NCBI GenBank assembly: GCA_944390355.1
Contig: CALXPT010000015.1
Coordinates: 1 to 41,974 of the forward strand
Reading direction: 5' to 3'
DNA: 41,974 bases
DNA from: an uncultured Alphaproteobacteria bacterium
Lineage (GTDB): Bacteria > Pseudomonadota > Alphaproteobacteria > RF32 > CAG-239
Shown: piece by piece, positions 1 to 9,144 of the stretch
Layout of the letters: each line of letters opens with the position of its first letter
Position numbering within the stretch: the first letter of the stretch is position 1
Made by a program: the position numbers and the translations under genes
The notes under the pieces: model-generated
Told to the model about the DNA's origin: nothing
The model's database searches: none
Seen by the model: the letters and a program-made list of their open reading frames with translations, nothing else

Positions 1-233
1 CCTTAAAACTCAGATTTTGTGGAAAATAATAAGATTTAAGAAAAAAACGCCGGAGCATACATGATAGTATGTGAGGAAATTTTTTATTCGCAAAATCTGT
101 ATTAGTTTCCCAAGCACAATCCTTAAAACTCAGATTTTGTGGAAAATAATAAGATTTAAGAAAAAAACGCCGGAGCATACATGATAGTATGTGAGGACGT
201 TTTTTATTCGCAAAATCTGTATTAGTTTCCCAA
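1..233. repeat. Two tandem copies of a 120-bp palindromic element
   Basis: Positions 1-113 and 121-233 are identical except at 78-79 (aa) versus 198-199 (cg), giving a 120-bp period; the first copy may begin before the window. Each copy is an imperfect palindrome. CAGATTTTG (11-19, 131-139) is the reverse complement of CAAAATCTG (91-99, 211-219), and catac/gtatg (176-180/187-191) flank a 6-nt loop. In copy 2 aaaaaacg (162-169) pairs with cgtttttt (198-205); in copy 1 the two substituted bases weaken this pairing. The pair lies just downstream of fliE, so it could act as a terminator or be a small non-autonomous mobile element. No ORF is evident in it. Confidence 0.85.
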
Positions 234-243
234 AAGATGAGTT

Positions 244-567
244 TTAAACTGTCATTTGCATAATTTCCTTATAAGCCTTTACCGCTGAGTCGCGTAAAGC
301 AACAACTGTGTCAAGAGTCTGCTCGGCGTTGGCAATAGCAAGAACAACATCTTGAACATCTGCTTTTCCGGCAATACCCTGCATCGAAATTTTTTCGGCT
401 TTTTGAGCAACATCAACGGCCTCATTCATAACGGAAGACAAAACATCACTAAAACCGGACTTAGGAGCTTCTTCAACCGGTGCTTTTTTCTCGACCGGCG
501 TCATACCGCTAATACGTCCTAAAGCTTGGTGATAAGCATTCAGTGCACTGGCCACATCATTAATCAT
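244..567 (-). CDS. fliE: Flagellar hook-basal body protein FliE
   Basis: 107 residues, the usual size of FliE, the adaptor between the MS ring and the proximal rod of the flagellum. The C-terminal part carries the typical FliE pattern: a helix with KAEKISMQGIAGKADVQDVV, then ANAEQTLDTVVALRDSAVKAY and a final EIMQM. The N-terminal half is Lys/Pro-rich and variable. The start at 567 has a GGGGGA Shine-Dalgarno-like run upstream. It is the last gene of an flgB-flgC-fliE operon on the minus strand, the order found in most bacteria; the tandem palindromic element follows its stop codon directly. Confidence 0.93.
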   Translation of the reverse strand: MINDVASALNAYHQALGRISGMTPVEKKAPVEEAPKSGFSDVLSSVMNEAVDVAQKAEKISMQGIAGKADVQDVVLAIANAEQTLDTVVALRDSAVKAYKEIMQMTV

Positions 568-583
568 TGAACATTCCCCCTAA

Positions 584-997
584 CTACTTCAAAACATCCA
601 AAACCTTAGAATTCAGTTCACGAGCGGTTTGCATAACCGAAAGATTAGCTTCATAGGAACGCTGAGCTTCTTTCATATCCATCATTTCTATGAGCGGATT
701 GACATTTGGCATGGATACATAACCTTGCGCATCTGCCACGGGATTATTTGGATCATATTTTTTTATAAACTCGGATTGATCTTTAATGACTTTGTCAACT
801 TTAACCATATCGGCGCCGGTTTCTTTGTCGATATATTGCTTAAAAGTAACAACCTGCCGACGATAAGGCTCGCCGCCTTTGGTTGTTGCAACAGATTCGG
901 CATTAGCCATATTTTCGGAGATGATGCGAAGCCGTTGAGCTTGCGCTTTCATTCCGGAAACGGCAATATCGGCACTAACTGACAAATCCCCGTTCAT
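584..997 (-). CDS. flgC: Flagellar basal-body rod protein FlgC
   Basis: 137 residues, normal for FlgC, a proximal rod protein exported by the flagellar type III system. The N-terminal rod motif is clear (ISENMANAESVATTKGGEPY), and the C-terminal coil ends in EANLSVMQTARELNSKVLDVL, the conserved helix that packs in the rod. The gene lies 10 bp after flgB and 16 bp before fliE in one operon. The start at 997 is preceded by an AGGAGAGG-like site. A 117-aa ORF on the opposite strand is a shadow of this gene. Confidence 0.95.
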   Translation of the reverse strand: MNGDLSVSADIAVSGMKAQAQRLRIISENMANAESVATTKGGEPYRRQVVTFKQYIDKETGADMVKVDKVIKDQSEFIKKYDPNNPVADAQGYVSMPNVNPLIEMMDMKEAQRSYEANLSVMQTARELNSKVLDVLK

Positions 998-1007
998 CTA
1001 ACCTCTC

Positions 1008-1430
1008 CTAGCCCGAAATCTTGGTATTAGCAACTTTAATAAGGTTTTTATAAGCACTATAGATTGTAATCATACGATTATAATCACCTTTTGTTTTACT
1101 GACTTCATTGAGCTGATCTTCAATCACCACACCGTTTCCGTCAATACTTAAGGGATTGGTTGGCCGCGGCGTATAAACACGATTCGGCACCTGAGGCTCT
1201 TCGCCATAAGGAAAATCCAAATGCATGGGATTCGTTTTAAGCAAAGCCAGCTCGTTTTTCTTTTTAACTTCACCAAGTTCTTTGGAAAAATCAGGTTTTT
1301 CAACATCTTTAGGCAAATAATCAGGGGTATTGGCATTAGCAATATTAGTAGCCAAAACTCTCTGGCGCGCACTTAAATAAGAACGCTCTTTATCAATCAT
1401 TTGAAACAAAGCCAGATTATTCAAATCCAT
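1008..1430 (-). CDS. flgB: Flagellar basal-body rod protein FlgB
   Basis: 140 residues from the chosen start MDLNNLALFQMIDKERSYLS. The rod-protein signature LATNIANANTPDYLPKDV is at about residues 24-41, and the C-terminal helix (VSKTKGDYNRMITIYSAYKN) is typical of FlgB. The reading frame stays open upstream to 1517, but the start at 1430 fits family length and has an AAAGGGG site about ten bases upstream. It is the first gene of the flgB-flgC-fliE operon; its promoter should lie in the 1431-1590 interval shared with the divergent FlhB-tail-like gene. Confidence 0.93.
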   Translation of the reverse strand: MDLNNLALFQMIDKERSYLSARQRVLATNIANANTPDYLPKDVEKPDFSKELGEVKKKNELALLKTNPMHLDFPYGEEPQVPNRVYTPRPTNPLSIDGNGVVIEDQLNEVSKTKGDYNRMITIYSAYKNLIKVANTKISG

Positions 1431-1590
1431 AACTTCATATCCCCTTTGCCTATAATGAATGGTTAAACCCCGCTTCATGTTCCCCAACACAAGCAGCACA
1501 TGCAAAATGAGTGCCAAAAATAAGTTATTGTCAAATCACGAATAAAATAATAAAATGAATCAGAGCAACAACTTAATCGGTGTTTCAACC

Positions 1591-1902
1591 ATGTCTGAAA
1601 AAGATAATAACAAAAGCAATGAAAAATACAACGACGAGAATGAGTTTTCCCCAGCTTATGCCGTTGCACTTGGTTATAATAAAGAAAAGGATAATGCGCC
1701 GAAAGTTTTAGCCAAAGGGCAAGATAAAATAGCCCAAAAGATAGTTGAGATAGCCAAGAATGAGGGTATAGAGATTCACCAAGATGCGGATTTGGTTGAA
1801 ATTCTCAAAGCTGTAGACATAGACGCCGAAATACCGGTTGAAGCCTTTGCCGCCGTAGCCGAAATAATTTCATATATATACAAAGCCAACGGCAAAGCGT
1901 AA
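1591..1902 (+). CDS. FlhB C-terminal-domain-like protein (FlhX type)
   Basis: 103 residues from MSEKDNNK (the frame is open from an ATG at 1555, so the start is uncertain; neither has a clear Shine-Dalgarno). The protein aligns with the cytoplasmic tail of FlhB after its autocleavage site: AVALGYNKEKDNAPKVLAKG, then a KIVEIAKNEGIEI helix and IPVEAFAAVAEIISYIYK. The NPTH cleavage tetrapeptide of full-length FlhB is absent; EFSPAY stands in its place. Stand-alone FlhB-tail proteins occur next to flagellar genes in several lineages and can substitute for the cleaved FlhB fragment in export. It is divergent from flgB, consistent with a flagellar role. The first 30 residues are charged and likely disordered. 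Confidence 0.75.
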   Translation: MSEKDNNKSNEKYNDENEFSPAYAVALGYNKEKDNAPKVLAKGQDKIAQKIVEIAKNEGIEIHQDADLVEILKAVDIDAEIPVEAFAAVAEIISYIYKANGKA

Positions 1903-1913
1903 AAAAAAGTTCA

Positions 1914-3122
1914 TCAATTTTTTTGCATAATACAAACAAAAAAACCGTCGGTTTGTGTAACAAGCGGCGAAAACTTCGCCATATACGGATGATTAAACGG
2001 ATAAGCTCCGTTAAGTTTGTCAGCCCAAACTTGCCGCAAATCGACAAGCATCAAATCAGGATGTTTGCACATAAAGGCTCGGATAATGTCTTCATCCTCA
2101 TCTTCCAAAATTGAACAAGTCATATAAGCAATACGCCCGCCGGCAGAAGTATGACGATAAGCGTTTTCTAAAATATCAGCTTGTGTTCTGGTAAGGTTTT
2201 CAAGCATTTCGGGGGTAAGACGAAATTTGGCATCAGGAGCCCGACGCCACGTTCCCGTACCGCTGCAGGGCGCATCAACTACAAACAAATCAAACATTTC
2301 ATTGCCTAAATCCGAAATAATTTCAAATGTTTTGGCATTCAAACGAGCCGCTCGATCTTTAAGAGCCTCCATACGTTTAGGATTCGCATCATGCACCAAA
2401 ACTTCTCCTTTCCCATTCATCAGATAAAGCATGGTCAGTGTTTTGCCGCCGGCACCGGCACAATAGTCGACGATTCTTTCTTTAGGTGTCGGTTGAGATA
2501 AAATGACCGCAATTTGAGAAGCTTCGTCTTGTACTTCCACCACGCCGTCTTGATAAGCGGCGCAATTTTTCAAATTTACGCGCTCGCTTGAACGCAAGCC
2601 TATGGGAGAATAAGGCGTCGGAGAAAAGAACAAACCTTCTTTTTGCAAATTTTTAACAACATCCGCAACCGAAGATGAATTAATACGCAAATCCGCGCTG
2701 GCTGGTTCATTAAGAGATTTCAGCAAATTCAAATTATTGATTTTTTTAAACAACCATTCGGGAGTTTCAGCCTCTACCCACAAAGGATAAGGAACATCAC
2801 GCAAATTTTTGAGCCAAATTTTTTCATCTTTGGTTAAAGAGGGCAAAGCATACGCATCAGCCCCGAAAATCAAATCCCAATCTTCATCTTTAAGATAAAC
2901 CATCAAGATTTTGCGAACTTCCGAGCTTTGAGCTTCAAAACTCAAGCGGCAACGATGCCGTATGATATTCCAAACATTTTCAACAATGAAACGTCTATCC
3001 TTAGAACCGATATATTTGCGTTCCCGTAAATAAGAATTAATAATGTTATCTGCCGGATACTTATCTTCGAATACTTCTTCCAAAATATCAGCCACCGCGG
3101 CCCACCGTGCTCCGAGTTGCAT
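1914..3122 (-). CDS. rsmB: 16S rRNA (cytosine-5-)-methyltransferase, RsmB/Sun type
   Basis: 402 residues. An N-terminal NusB-like helical domain (about 1-130) is followed by an m5C RNA methyltransferase domain. Motif I reads DYCAGAGGKTLTML, motif IV VDAPCSGTGTWRRAPDAK, and motif VI YMTCSILEDEDED; the Cys in PCSG and the Cys in TCS are the two conserved catalytic-site cysteines of Fmu/RsmB enzymes. The expected role is SAM-dependent methylation of a 16S rRNA cytosine (C967 in E. coli). It lies 10 bp downstream of rlmE, making a run of rRNA methyltransferases. Other RsmB-family members have different target sites, so the exact nucleotide is inferred. Confidence 0.88.
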   Translation of the reverse strand: MQLGARWAAVADILEEVFEDKYPADNIINSYLRERKYIGSKDRRFIVENVWNIIRHRCRLSFEAQSSEVRKILMVYLKDEDWDLIFGADAYALPSLTKDEKIWLKNLRDVPYPLWVEAETPEWLFKKINNLNLLKSLNEPASADLRINSSSVADVVKNLQKEGLFFSPTPYSPIGLRSSERVNLKNCAAYQDGVVEVQDEASQIAVILSQPTPKERIVDYCAGAGGKTLTMLYLMNGKGEVLVHDANPKRMEALKDRAARLNAKTFEIISDLGNEMFDLFVVDAPCSGTGTWRRAPDAKFRLTPEMLENLTRTQADILENAYRHTSAGGRIAYMTCSILEDEDEDIIRAFMCKHPDLMLVDLRQVWADKLNGAYPFNHPYMAKFSPLVTQTDGFFVCIMQKN

Positions 3123-3132
3123 AATTCATCTC

Positions 3133-3849
3133 CTATTTTGCTTCTGAATTATTGCAGGAATTTCCTCGAAACCCGATAGCCACCAAATACTCTTCCGGCG
3201 AGCCTTGACGACTGGCATCGGGTTTGGCATGCACAACTTTAGCGAAATTTTTCTTAATATCGGCAAGAAGAGTATTTTCCATACCGCCTTTAAAAACTTT
3301 AGTAATAAAGATACCGCCTTCATCCAAAACTTCCTTGGCAAATTCATAGGCAATTTCGACCAAAGCAATGGTTCTGAGATGGTCTGTCTGCTGATGCCCA
3401 ATCGTATTCGCCGCCATATCGCTCATAACGATATCGGCTTTGCCATCCAACAAAATCTTGAGTTTTTCGGCAGCCTCGGGTTCGCTAAAATCTTGTTGAA
3501 TGAGAGTTGCCCCCACAATAGGCTGAGTTTCAAGAATATCAATACCAACAACTTTTCCGGCACCTTTGTTGCGCATAACGGCCACCTGCGTCCATCCGCC
3601 GGGGGCACACCCCAAATCGACAATTCTTTTGCCTTTTCCCAAGAAATGAAATTTCTCATCCAACTGAATGAGTTTAAAAGCCGCCCGCGAGCGATACCCC
3701 AAACGCTGAGCCTCCGCAACATAAGGGTCATTAAGCTGTCTCTGTAACCACTGGGTTGAAGACTTGCTGCGAAATTTTGCGGTCTTAACACGAACGGCAA
3801 GATTCTTGCGCCCACGCACTTCCTTAGCTGATTTCGTAAGTTTTGTCAT
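3133..3849 (-). CDS. rlmE: 23S rRNA 2'-O-methyltransferase RlmE (FtsJ/RrmJ)
   Basis: 238 residues from the start MTKLTKSAKEVRG at 3849, which has a GGAAGAG site; the frame is open to 3885. The enzyme methylates the 2'-OH of U2552 in the ribosomal A-loop. The SAM motif IVDLGCAPGGWTQVA and the K-D-K-E catalytic set are visible: Lys in SRAAFKL, Asp in IVMSDMA, Lys in FITKVFKGG, Glu in GSPEEYLVA. The basic N-terminal extension (KEVRGRKNLAVRVKTAKFRS) is usual in alphaproteobacterial RlmE. It overlaps the end of the upstream ppx/gppA gene by 26 bp, implying translational coupling. Confidence 0.93.
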   Translation of the reverse strand: MTKLTKSAKEVRGRKNLAVRVKTAKFRSKSSTQWLQRQLNDPYVAEAQRLGYRSRAAFKLIQLDEKFHFLGKGKRIVDLGCAPGGWTQVAVMRNKGAGKVVGIDILETQPIVGATLIQQDFSEPEAAEKLKILLDGKADIVMSDMAANTIGHQQTDHLRTIALVEIAYEFAKEVLDEGGIFITKVFKGGMENTLLADIKKNFAKVVHAKPDASRQGSPEEYLVAIGFRGNSCNNSEAK

Positions 3850-4777
3850 TGGCAATAAGCTCTTCCACAATACCGTCTTTAACACTTCTGAGCGAGGCTA
3901 CGATTGTATTAGCCCTCAGTTTATCAAAAATTTCCTGCAGCATAATCACGGCCGCCACAAACATTGTTGAACGTTTTACGCCGATATTCGGGTTCTGCGC
4001 CATTTCTTCAACCGAAAGTTTTTCAAGTTGCTTCATAACCAGATTAATATCTTTGAGTTTAATCCGCAATCCATCACATTTATCCCTATCATAACGTTCA
4101 AACTTGTTGATTAAAGAAACCAATCGCAAAGGTGTACTGGATGTAGCCACAAAACATATATCGCCGATACATTCATCATAATTTGCACTGCGCCTAAAAC
4201 CATCGACCCAACGCCCGATTTCATTTCTCAACCGATGAGCATTTTTTTCATCATAAACTTGTAAATCAAAAGCATCCGAGGCTGTTCTTGAGCCCCACGG
4301 AATAGAAACGGTAGAAAGCATTTGGGGATTATTCCCGTTGCTGGCCAACACGATTTCGGTAGACCCACCGCCCAAATCGACCACCACGGCATAAGGCTTT
4401 TTCCCTCTGACATGAGAAATAGCCCCCTTCAAATTCAATCTGGCTTCTTCGACAGGGGAAATAACATCAATGTGAATACCTGTTTTTTCATAAATTTTAC
4501 TGATAAATTCACCGGCATTTTTAGCACTCCGACAAGCAGCTGTTCCGACCGCCCTCATTTGCACTATATTATATTTATCCAACACTTGCTTGTATTGCAT
4601 AAAACAATCCAACCCGCGAAGAATTGCTTCTTCCGTCAACATCGAGGTTGCCTGCATCCCCTCCCCCAAGCGTGTAGCGATAGAATCTTGATAGGCCACG
4701 CGCCCCATGTCATCGGAAATTAAAAGTCTGCAAGAATTTGTTCCCAAATCAATTGCCGCATAAAATTTTTCAGCCAT
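3824..4777 (-). CDS. Ppx/GppA family phosphatase, paralogue 1
   Basis: 317 residues from MAEKFYAAIDLGTNSCR, with an AGGA site; the frame is open to 4885 but that extension overlaps the upstream gene. It belongs to the ASKHA-fold exopolyphosphatase/guanosine pentaphosphatase family, which hydrolyses polyphosphate or pppGpp. Visible are phosphate 1 (AAIDLGTNSCRLLI), the SPVEEARL motif with the catalytic Glu, and VVDLGGGSTEIVLA. There is no C-terminal HD domain, so it is the short form. It starts 4 bp after the stop of a second Ppx/GppA gene. Ppx next to RlmE is common in alphaproteobacteria; the tandem paralogue is the unusual part. Confidence 0.88.
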   Translation of the reverse strand: MAEKFYAAIDLGTNSCRLLISDDMGRVAYQDSIATRLGEGMQATSMLTEEAILRGLDCFMQYKQVLDKYNIVQMRAVGTAACRSAKNAGEFISKIYEKTGIHIDVISPVEEARLNLKGAISHVRGKKPYAVVVDLGGGSTEIVLASNGNNPQMLSTVSIPWGSRTASDAFDLQVYDEKNAHRLRNEIGRWVDGFRRSANYDECIGDICFVATSSTPLRLVSLINKFERYDRDKCDGLRIKLKDINLVMKQLEKLSVEEMAQNPNIGVKRSTMFVAAVIMLQEIFDKLRANTIVASLRSVKDGIVEELIANDKTYEIS

Positions 4778-4781
4778 GTTT

Positions 4782-5936
4782 CTAAGTCCTGTTATTAATA
4801 AAATTAACTTTTTTTCGATGAGAATCGCCGCCATGCTTATGAGAATTCGCGCGCCCACGCCCAAATGGCAACCTTCTGGCAACATTTTTTTGTACTTTGT
4901 TAGGATATTTTTGATTTCGATGCATTAAATCAAGCAAAATACCCTCACGGATACCTCTATCGGCCACCGTAATTTCAGAGATAGGCCACAAAGAGCAAAG
5001 AGCCTCGATAATGGCACAACCGGCAATAGTCAAATCAGCCTTCTGTGCCCCGATGCACGGATGCTTTTTGCGTCCCTCATCACCCATAACTTTTATCTTG
5101 TTAATTGCGCGCGCAATATCGCGTTTAGAAATGGAAATACCGTCAACGGCCGAACGGTTATAACGAGGCAAATTCAAATGCACGGCCCCCAAAACCGTAA
5201 CTGTGCCGGAAGTACCAATGATTTGAATTTCTTGTTTGGCAATAGCTTCATAAATATGATGTTTGGCATCAAATTCCTTTAAGATTTTGTGCGTACGCTC
5301 AATAATGGTGTTATAGGCCAAATCGGTCATATCCTTAGAAGGAAAAGCCTCCGAAATTGTAACCACGCCGTACGGCAAAGAAACAAAACCTTCCACAAAA
5401 GTTTTGCCGGTATTGGTAATGCGCGCCAAAGAAATTTCGGTAGACCCCCCGCCGATATCAAATATCAAAGTCCGCTTAATACAACGGTTTAGGAGCGGAA
5501 TGCATCCGACAACGGCCAAACGCGCTTCTTCTTTGGAAGAAATCGTTTCAATGGAAAGCCCTGTTTCACGCTTGACAATATCCATAAATTCTTTGCAATT
5601 TTTAGCTCTTCGGCAGGCTGCGGTAGCCACAAAGCGAGAACGAAAAATCGGCGAATATTCATTAATCACACCGGCACAAACTTTAAGAGCAGCAACGGTA
5701 CGGCGAATGGCATATTTTGAAAGTTCGTTATCCTGAATAATTCCCTCTCCCAAGCGCGTAACCTTAGAAAAAGTTTCAATCACCTGAAAAGAAGTCGGTG
5801 TCGGAGAAGCAATAACCAACCGACAAGAGGTTGTACCCAAATCAATAGCTGCATACACCAGCCGAGCTTGCTCATCATCCAAACGAGCAAGCCCTTTACG
5901 ATTTTCATAAGTTTTATGCGGCCATTGCGTATTCAT
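4782..5936 (-). CDS. Ppx/GppA family phosphatase, paralogue 2
   Basis: 384 residues. It has the same fold and motifs as the gene that follows it: VYAAIDLGTTSCRLVIA, SSKEEARLAVVGC with the catalytic Glu, and IFDIGGGSTEISLA. It differs in a 27-residue basic N-terminal extension and a basic tail of about 50 residues (KYPNKVQKNVARRLPFGRGR and beyond) that might bind nucleic acid or polyphosphate. Both paralogues keep the catalytic Glu, so both are probably active, perhaps split between polyphosphate and pppGpp. It lies 12 bp after the ccrM stop in the same direction. Confidence 0.87.
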   Translation of the reverse strand: MNTQWPHKTYENRKGLARLDDEQARLVYAAIDLGTTSCRLVIASPTPTSFQVIETFSKVTRLGEGIIQDNELSKYAIRRTVAALKVCAGVINEYSPIFRSRFVATAACRRAKNCKEFMDIVKRETGLSIETISSKEEARLAVVGCIPLLNRCIKRTLIFDIGGGSTEISLARITNTGKTFVEGFVSLPYGVVTISEAFPSKDMTDLAYNTIIERTHKILKEFDAKHHIYEAIAKQEIQIIGTSGTVTVLGAVHLNLPRYNRSAVDGISISKRDIARAINKIKVMGDEGRKKHPCIGAQKADLTIAGCAIIEALCSLWPISEITVADRGIREGILLDLMHRNQKYPNKVQKNVARRLPFGRGRANSHKHGGDSHRKKVNFINNRT

Positions 5937-5948
5937 TATCGTATAAAA

Positions 5949-7064
<1,116 letters not shown>

Positions 7065-7181
7065 TCATAAAAACAACTTCTGTCCGCATACCATAATGCA
7101 AGAATAAAGTTATAATTTTATTAACGCAATAAAAAAATAATTTTTTCAAAAAAAGGCCGACACAGCCCAACCGCGCAAACA

Positions 7182-7811
7182 TTATTTAGGCGGCATAAAC
7201 TCGGGAACTGGGTTAAAACTTTCACGGTGCACACCTTTAACCGCGCCATATTGCTTGAGAGCGTCGAGATGTGCTTTTGTACCATAACCGGCATTTTTAT
7301 CAAAGAGATAATTCGGATATTTTTTTGCCAAATCAGCCATATAGTGGTCACGATAAACCTTTGCTAGGATTGAAGCGGCAGCAATGGAATAAGACTTGGC
7401 GTCCCCTTTGACAACGGTGTCATTCTCGACCGGAAATCCTTTAGGATGCTGATTACCATCGATAATCGCCCGATTCACTTTGACATTGAGTTGAGAAAAA
7501 GCCCGATTCATCGCCAAGAACGTTGCTTGAAGAATGTTGAGATGATCAATTTCTTCCACATTGGCCTCACCTATTCCAAAATCGACTTTTCCTTCTTCAC
7601 AGAGTTGAAAAAGTTGGGCATAGAGCTTTTCACGCTTGGCAGGAGTTAATTTTTTAGAGTCATCAAGATGAGATAAAAAATCCTCTGGCAAATTTTTATC
7701 CAAAATAACGACAGCCCCGGCCACCACCGGTCCGGCCAACGGCCCGCGCCCTGCCTCATCCACGCCGGCGACAAGTTCGCTGTAAGAATTTTCAATTTTA
7801 AAATCAGGCAT
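7182..7811 (-). CDS. rnhB: Ribonuclease HII
   Basis: 209 residues, normal for RNase HII, which removes ribonucleotides from RNA-DNA hybrids, including single misincorporated ribonucleotides. The DEAGRG motif at about 18-23 (VAGVDEAGRGPLAGPVVAGA) contains the first two acidic metal ligands; DSKKL, IDGNQHPKG and the C-terminal DHYMADLAKKYP region supply the rest of the family pattern. It sits 19 bp after queH on the minus strand and 132 bp before ccrM. The start is the ATG at 7811. Confidence 0.94.
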   Translation of the reverse strand: MPDFKIENSYSELVAGVDEAGRGPLAGPVVAGAVVILDKNLPEDFLSHLDDSKKLTPAKREKLYAQLFQLCEEGKVDFGIGEANVEEIDHLNILQATFLAMNRAFSQLNVKVNRAIIDGNQHPKGFPVENDTVVKGDAKSYSIAAASILAKVYRDHYMADLAKKYPNYLFDKNAGYGTKAHLDALKQYGAVKGVHRESFNPVPEFMPPK

Positions 7812-7830
7812 TTACAAAACTTTCTTAAAT

Positions 7831-8364
7831 TTAAACCCGAGGCTTACACCCACAGTAATTTTGATTGTATAGATTAAGATCTTTAATAAGCTGGGCGCGG
7901 CGTTCTTGCATACCGCCCTTGCGCCCTTCAACAAGTTCATAAACAACTCCGGTTTCCTGCGAGGCCAAATCAGCCGCTTGGTTGACTTGTGCCAAATTTT
8001 TGTAGCGGGAAACACCCAAAACCGACGCCACGGCAGAAAAACCATGGGATAAGGCATATTCCATAACGCGTTTTAAGCGCATATGAAAACAGACAGAGCA
8101 ACGTTTGCCGCGCTCCGGCTCATTTTCAAGCCCTTGGGTTAAGGCACACCACCGTTCATTGTCATATTCCAACTCAATAAACGGAACATGGTAAAGTTCG
8201 CACACTTTTTTATTTTCGGTGCACCGTTTTTGATATTCGGACAAAGGGCGAATGTTTGGATTATAAAACACCACGGCAAAATCGCGTTTTTCCTGAGCCA
8301 ACTTTTCAATCACGGCACAAGAACACGGCGCACAACAAGACAACAGCAACAATTTATCAGACAT
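7831..8364 (-). CDS. queH: Epoxyqueuosine reductase QueH
   Basis: 177 residues, in the DUF208/QueH family, which performs the last reduction of epoxyqueuosine to queuosine in tRNA and is a non-orthologous replacement for the cobalamin enzyme QueG. All cysteine elements are present: LLLSCCAPCSC near the N-terminus, RCSVCFHMRL in the middle and YCGCKPRV at the C-terminus; these bind a [4Fe-4S] cluster and an adjacent metal. EYDNERW and the GRKGG segment are also typical. A GAGGAA site precedes the ATG at 8364. It is probably co-transcribed with rnhB. Confidence 0.93.
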   Translation of the reverse strand: MSDKLLLLSCCAPCSCAVIEKLAQEKRDFAVVFYNPNIRPLSEYQKRCTENKKVCELYHVPFIELEYDNERWCALTQGLENEPERGKRCSVCFHMRLKRVMEYALSHGFSAVASVLGVSRYKNLAQVNQAADLASQETGVVYELVEGRKGGMQERRAQLIKDLNLYNQNYCGCKPRV

Positions 8365-8427
8365 TTTTTTTCATTCCTCAACTTCGCGAATATAGCAAAA
8401 TTATCTCTGTTTTTCAAGCAAAAAGAA

Positions 8428-8934
8428 TTATAAAACCACCAATTCCTGCCGCCACCGGCGCAATTTTTCCGCCTGAGGGATTGAGGCGTTTGCCGGACTG
8501 GTTGAAGGCATAAGCACGCAAGAAATATGGTTATTGGCTGCCCAAGATTTATTGGGGCTTTTCATAAAGGAGTCATAAGCTTTGCGCCCGTTGAACAAAA
8601 GTTTTTTGAGTTGAGGAGTTTGAACGGAGAGAGAAGAAAAATCATTAGGAAGAGCGTTTTTAATGGCGGAATCAAGGCTCCCTGCCCGTTCACAAACCTG
8701 CAACACATCCCACAAGCCGATATGATGATTGATTAGCCCTTGCACGCGTGAGGTATATGGGCTATCAAAGTTAATATCTGGAAACACTTCCTCAACAAAT
8801 TTCCAAAACAAGTTTTTAGGGTGACCATAATATTCCTGCTTGGCAAGAGAAACTTCCCCAGGCATTGAGCCAATCACCATAACAACAACATTTTCATCAA
8901 CTTTAGCCGCCATACATTGCTTTTTACTTGTCAT
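8428..8934 (-). CDS. DNA-deoxyinosine/uracil glycosylase (UDG superfamily)
   Basis: 168 residues. The N-terminal motif VIGSMPGEVSLAKQEYYGHP and the following NLFWKFV match the hypoxanthine-DNA glycosylase branch (family 6) of the uracil-DNA glycosylase superfamily; GLWDVLQVCERAGSLDSAIK and the late LMPSTSPANAS loop also fit. It should excise deaminated bases such as hypoxanthine from DNA in base excision repair. An AAGGAGG site lies seven bases before the ATG at 8934, which fixes the start over the in-frame Met at residue 8. Mug-type specificity cannot be excluded from sequence alone. Confidence 0.85.
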   Translation of the reverse strand: MTSKKQCMAAKVDENVVVMVIGSMPGEVSLAKQEYYGHPKNLFWKFVEEVFPDINFDSPYTSRVQGLINHHIGLWDVLQVCERAGSLDSAIKNALPNDFSSLSVQTPQLKKLLFNGRKAYDSFMKSPNKSWAANNHISCVLMPSTSPANASIPQAEKLRRWRQELVVL

Positions 8935-8952
8935 TACACCGCCTCCTTATAA

Positions 8953-8990
8953 ATAAAAAAACAGCCCAAAGATTCACATCTTCGAGCTGT
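8953..8990 (-). terminator. Rho-independent terminator
   Basis: On the minus strand acagc...aagat / atctt...gctgt (8961-8990) forms an interrupted stem followed by a T-run at 8953-8960. It would end the transcript of the 50-aa gene at 9145-9297 after a 3' UTR of about 155 nt. Confidence 0.75.
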
Positions 8991-9144
8991 CAAACATAGC
9001 TATGAACTTTTCCCACGAGCGCCGTCCATAATTAATCCATAATCACGGACGTATTAGGATTTTTATTAACCTTTAGAAAAGAACCGCGTTATGATTAATT
9101 CATAATCACAAGGCAGTAGGAACAATCAATATATTTCTGGGCAC
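8991..9144 (-). other. Long 3' UTR with a repeated palindromic motif
   Basis: This stretch between the 50-aa gene and its terminator contains two 21-bp near-identical copies (9026-9046 and 9089-9109, 17 of 21 identical, 63 bp apart). Each centres on an AT-rich inverted repeat (ttatga-ttaat-tcataa in the second). cgtcc (9023-9027) can pair with ggacg (9047-9051) around the first copy. It has no ORF. It could be a structured RNA, a protein-binding site or the source of a 3'-derived small RNA; I see no known RNA family. Confidence 0.5.

Noticed and set aside
1..240. CRISPR array at the left edge
   Set aside because: The repeat unit is 113 bp with only 7 bp between copies, far too long a repeat and too short a spacer; no cas genes nearby.
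629..982. 117-aa plus-strand ORF
   Set aside because: Antisense shadow of flgC; no start signal, no family.
1431..1517. 29-residue N-terminal extension of FlgB
   Set aside because: Not found in FlgB proteins, and a Shine-Dalgarno lies before the internal ATG at 1430.
9026..9109. CRISPR-like or tandem repeat from the two 21-bp copies
   Set aside because: Only two imperfect copies, each palindromic, inside a 3' UTR; fits a structured RNA or binding site better.
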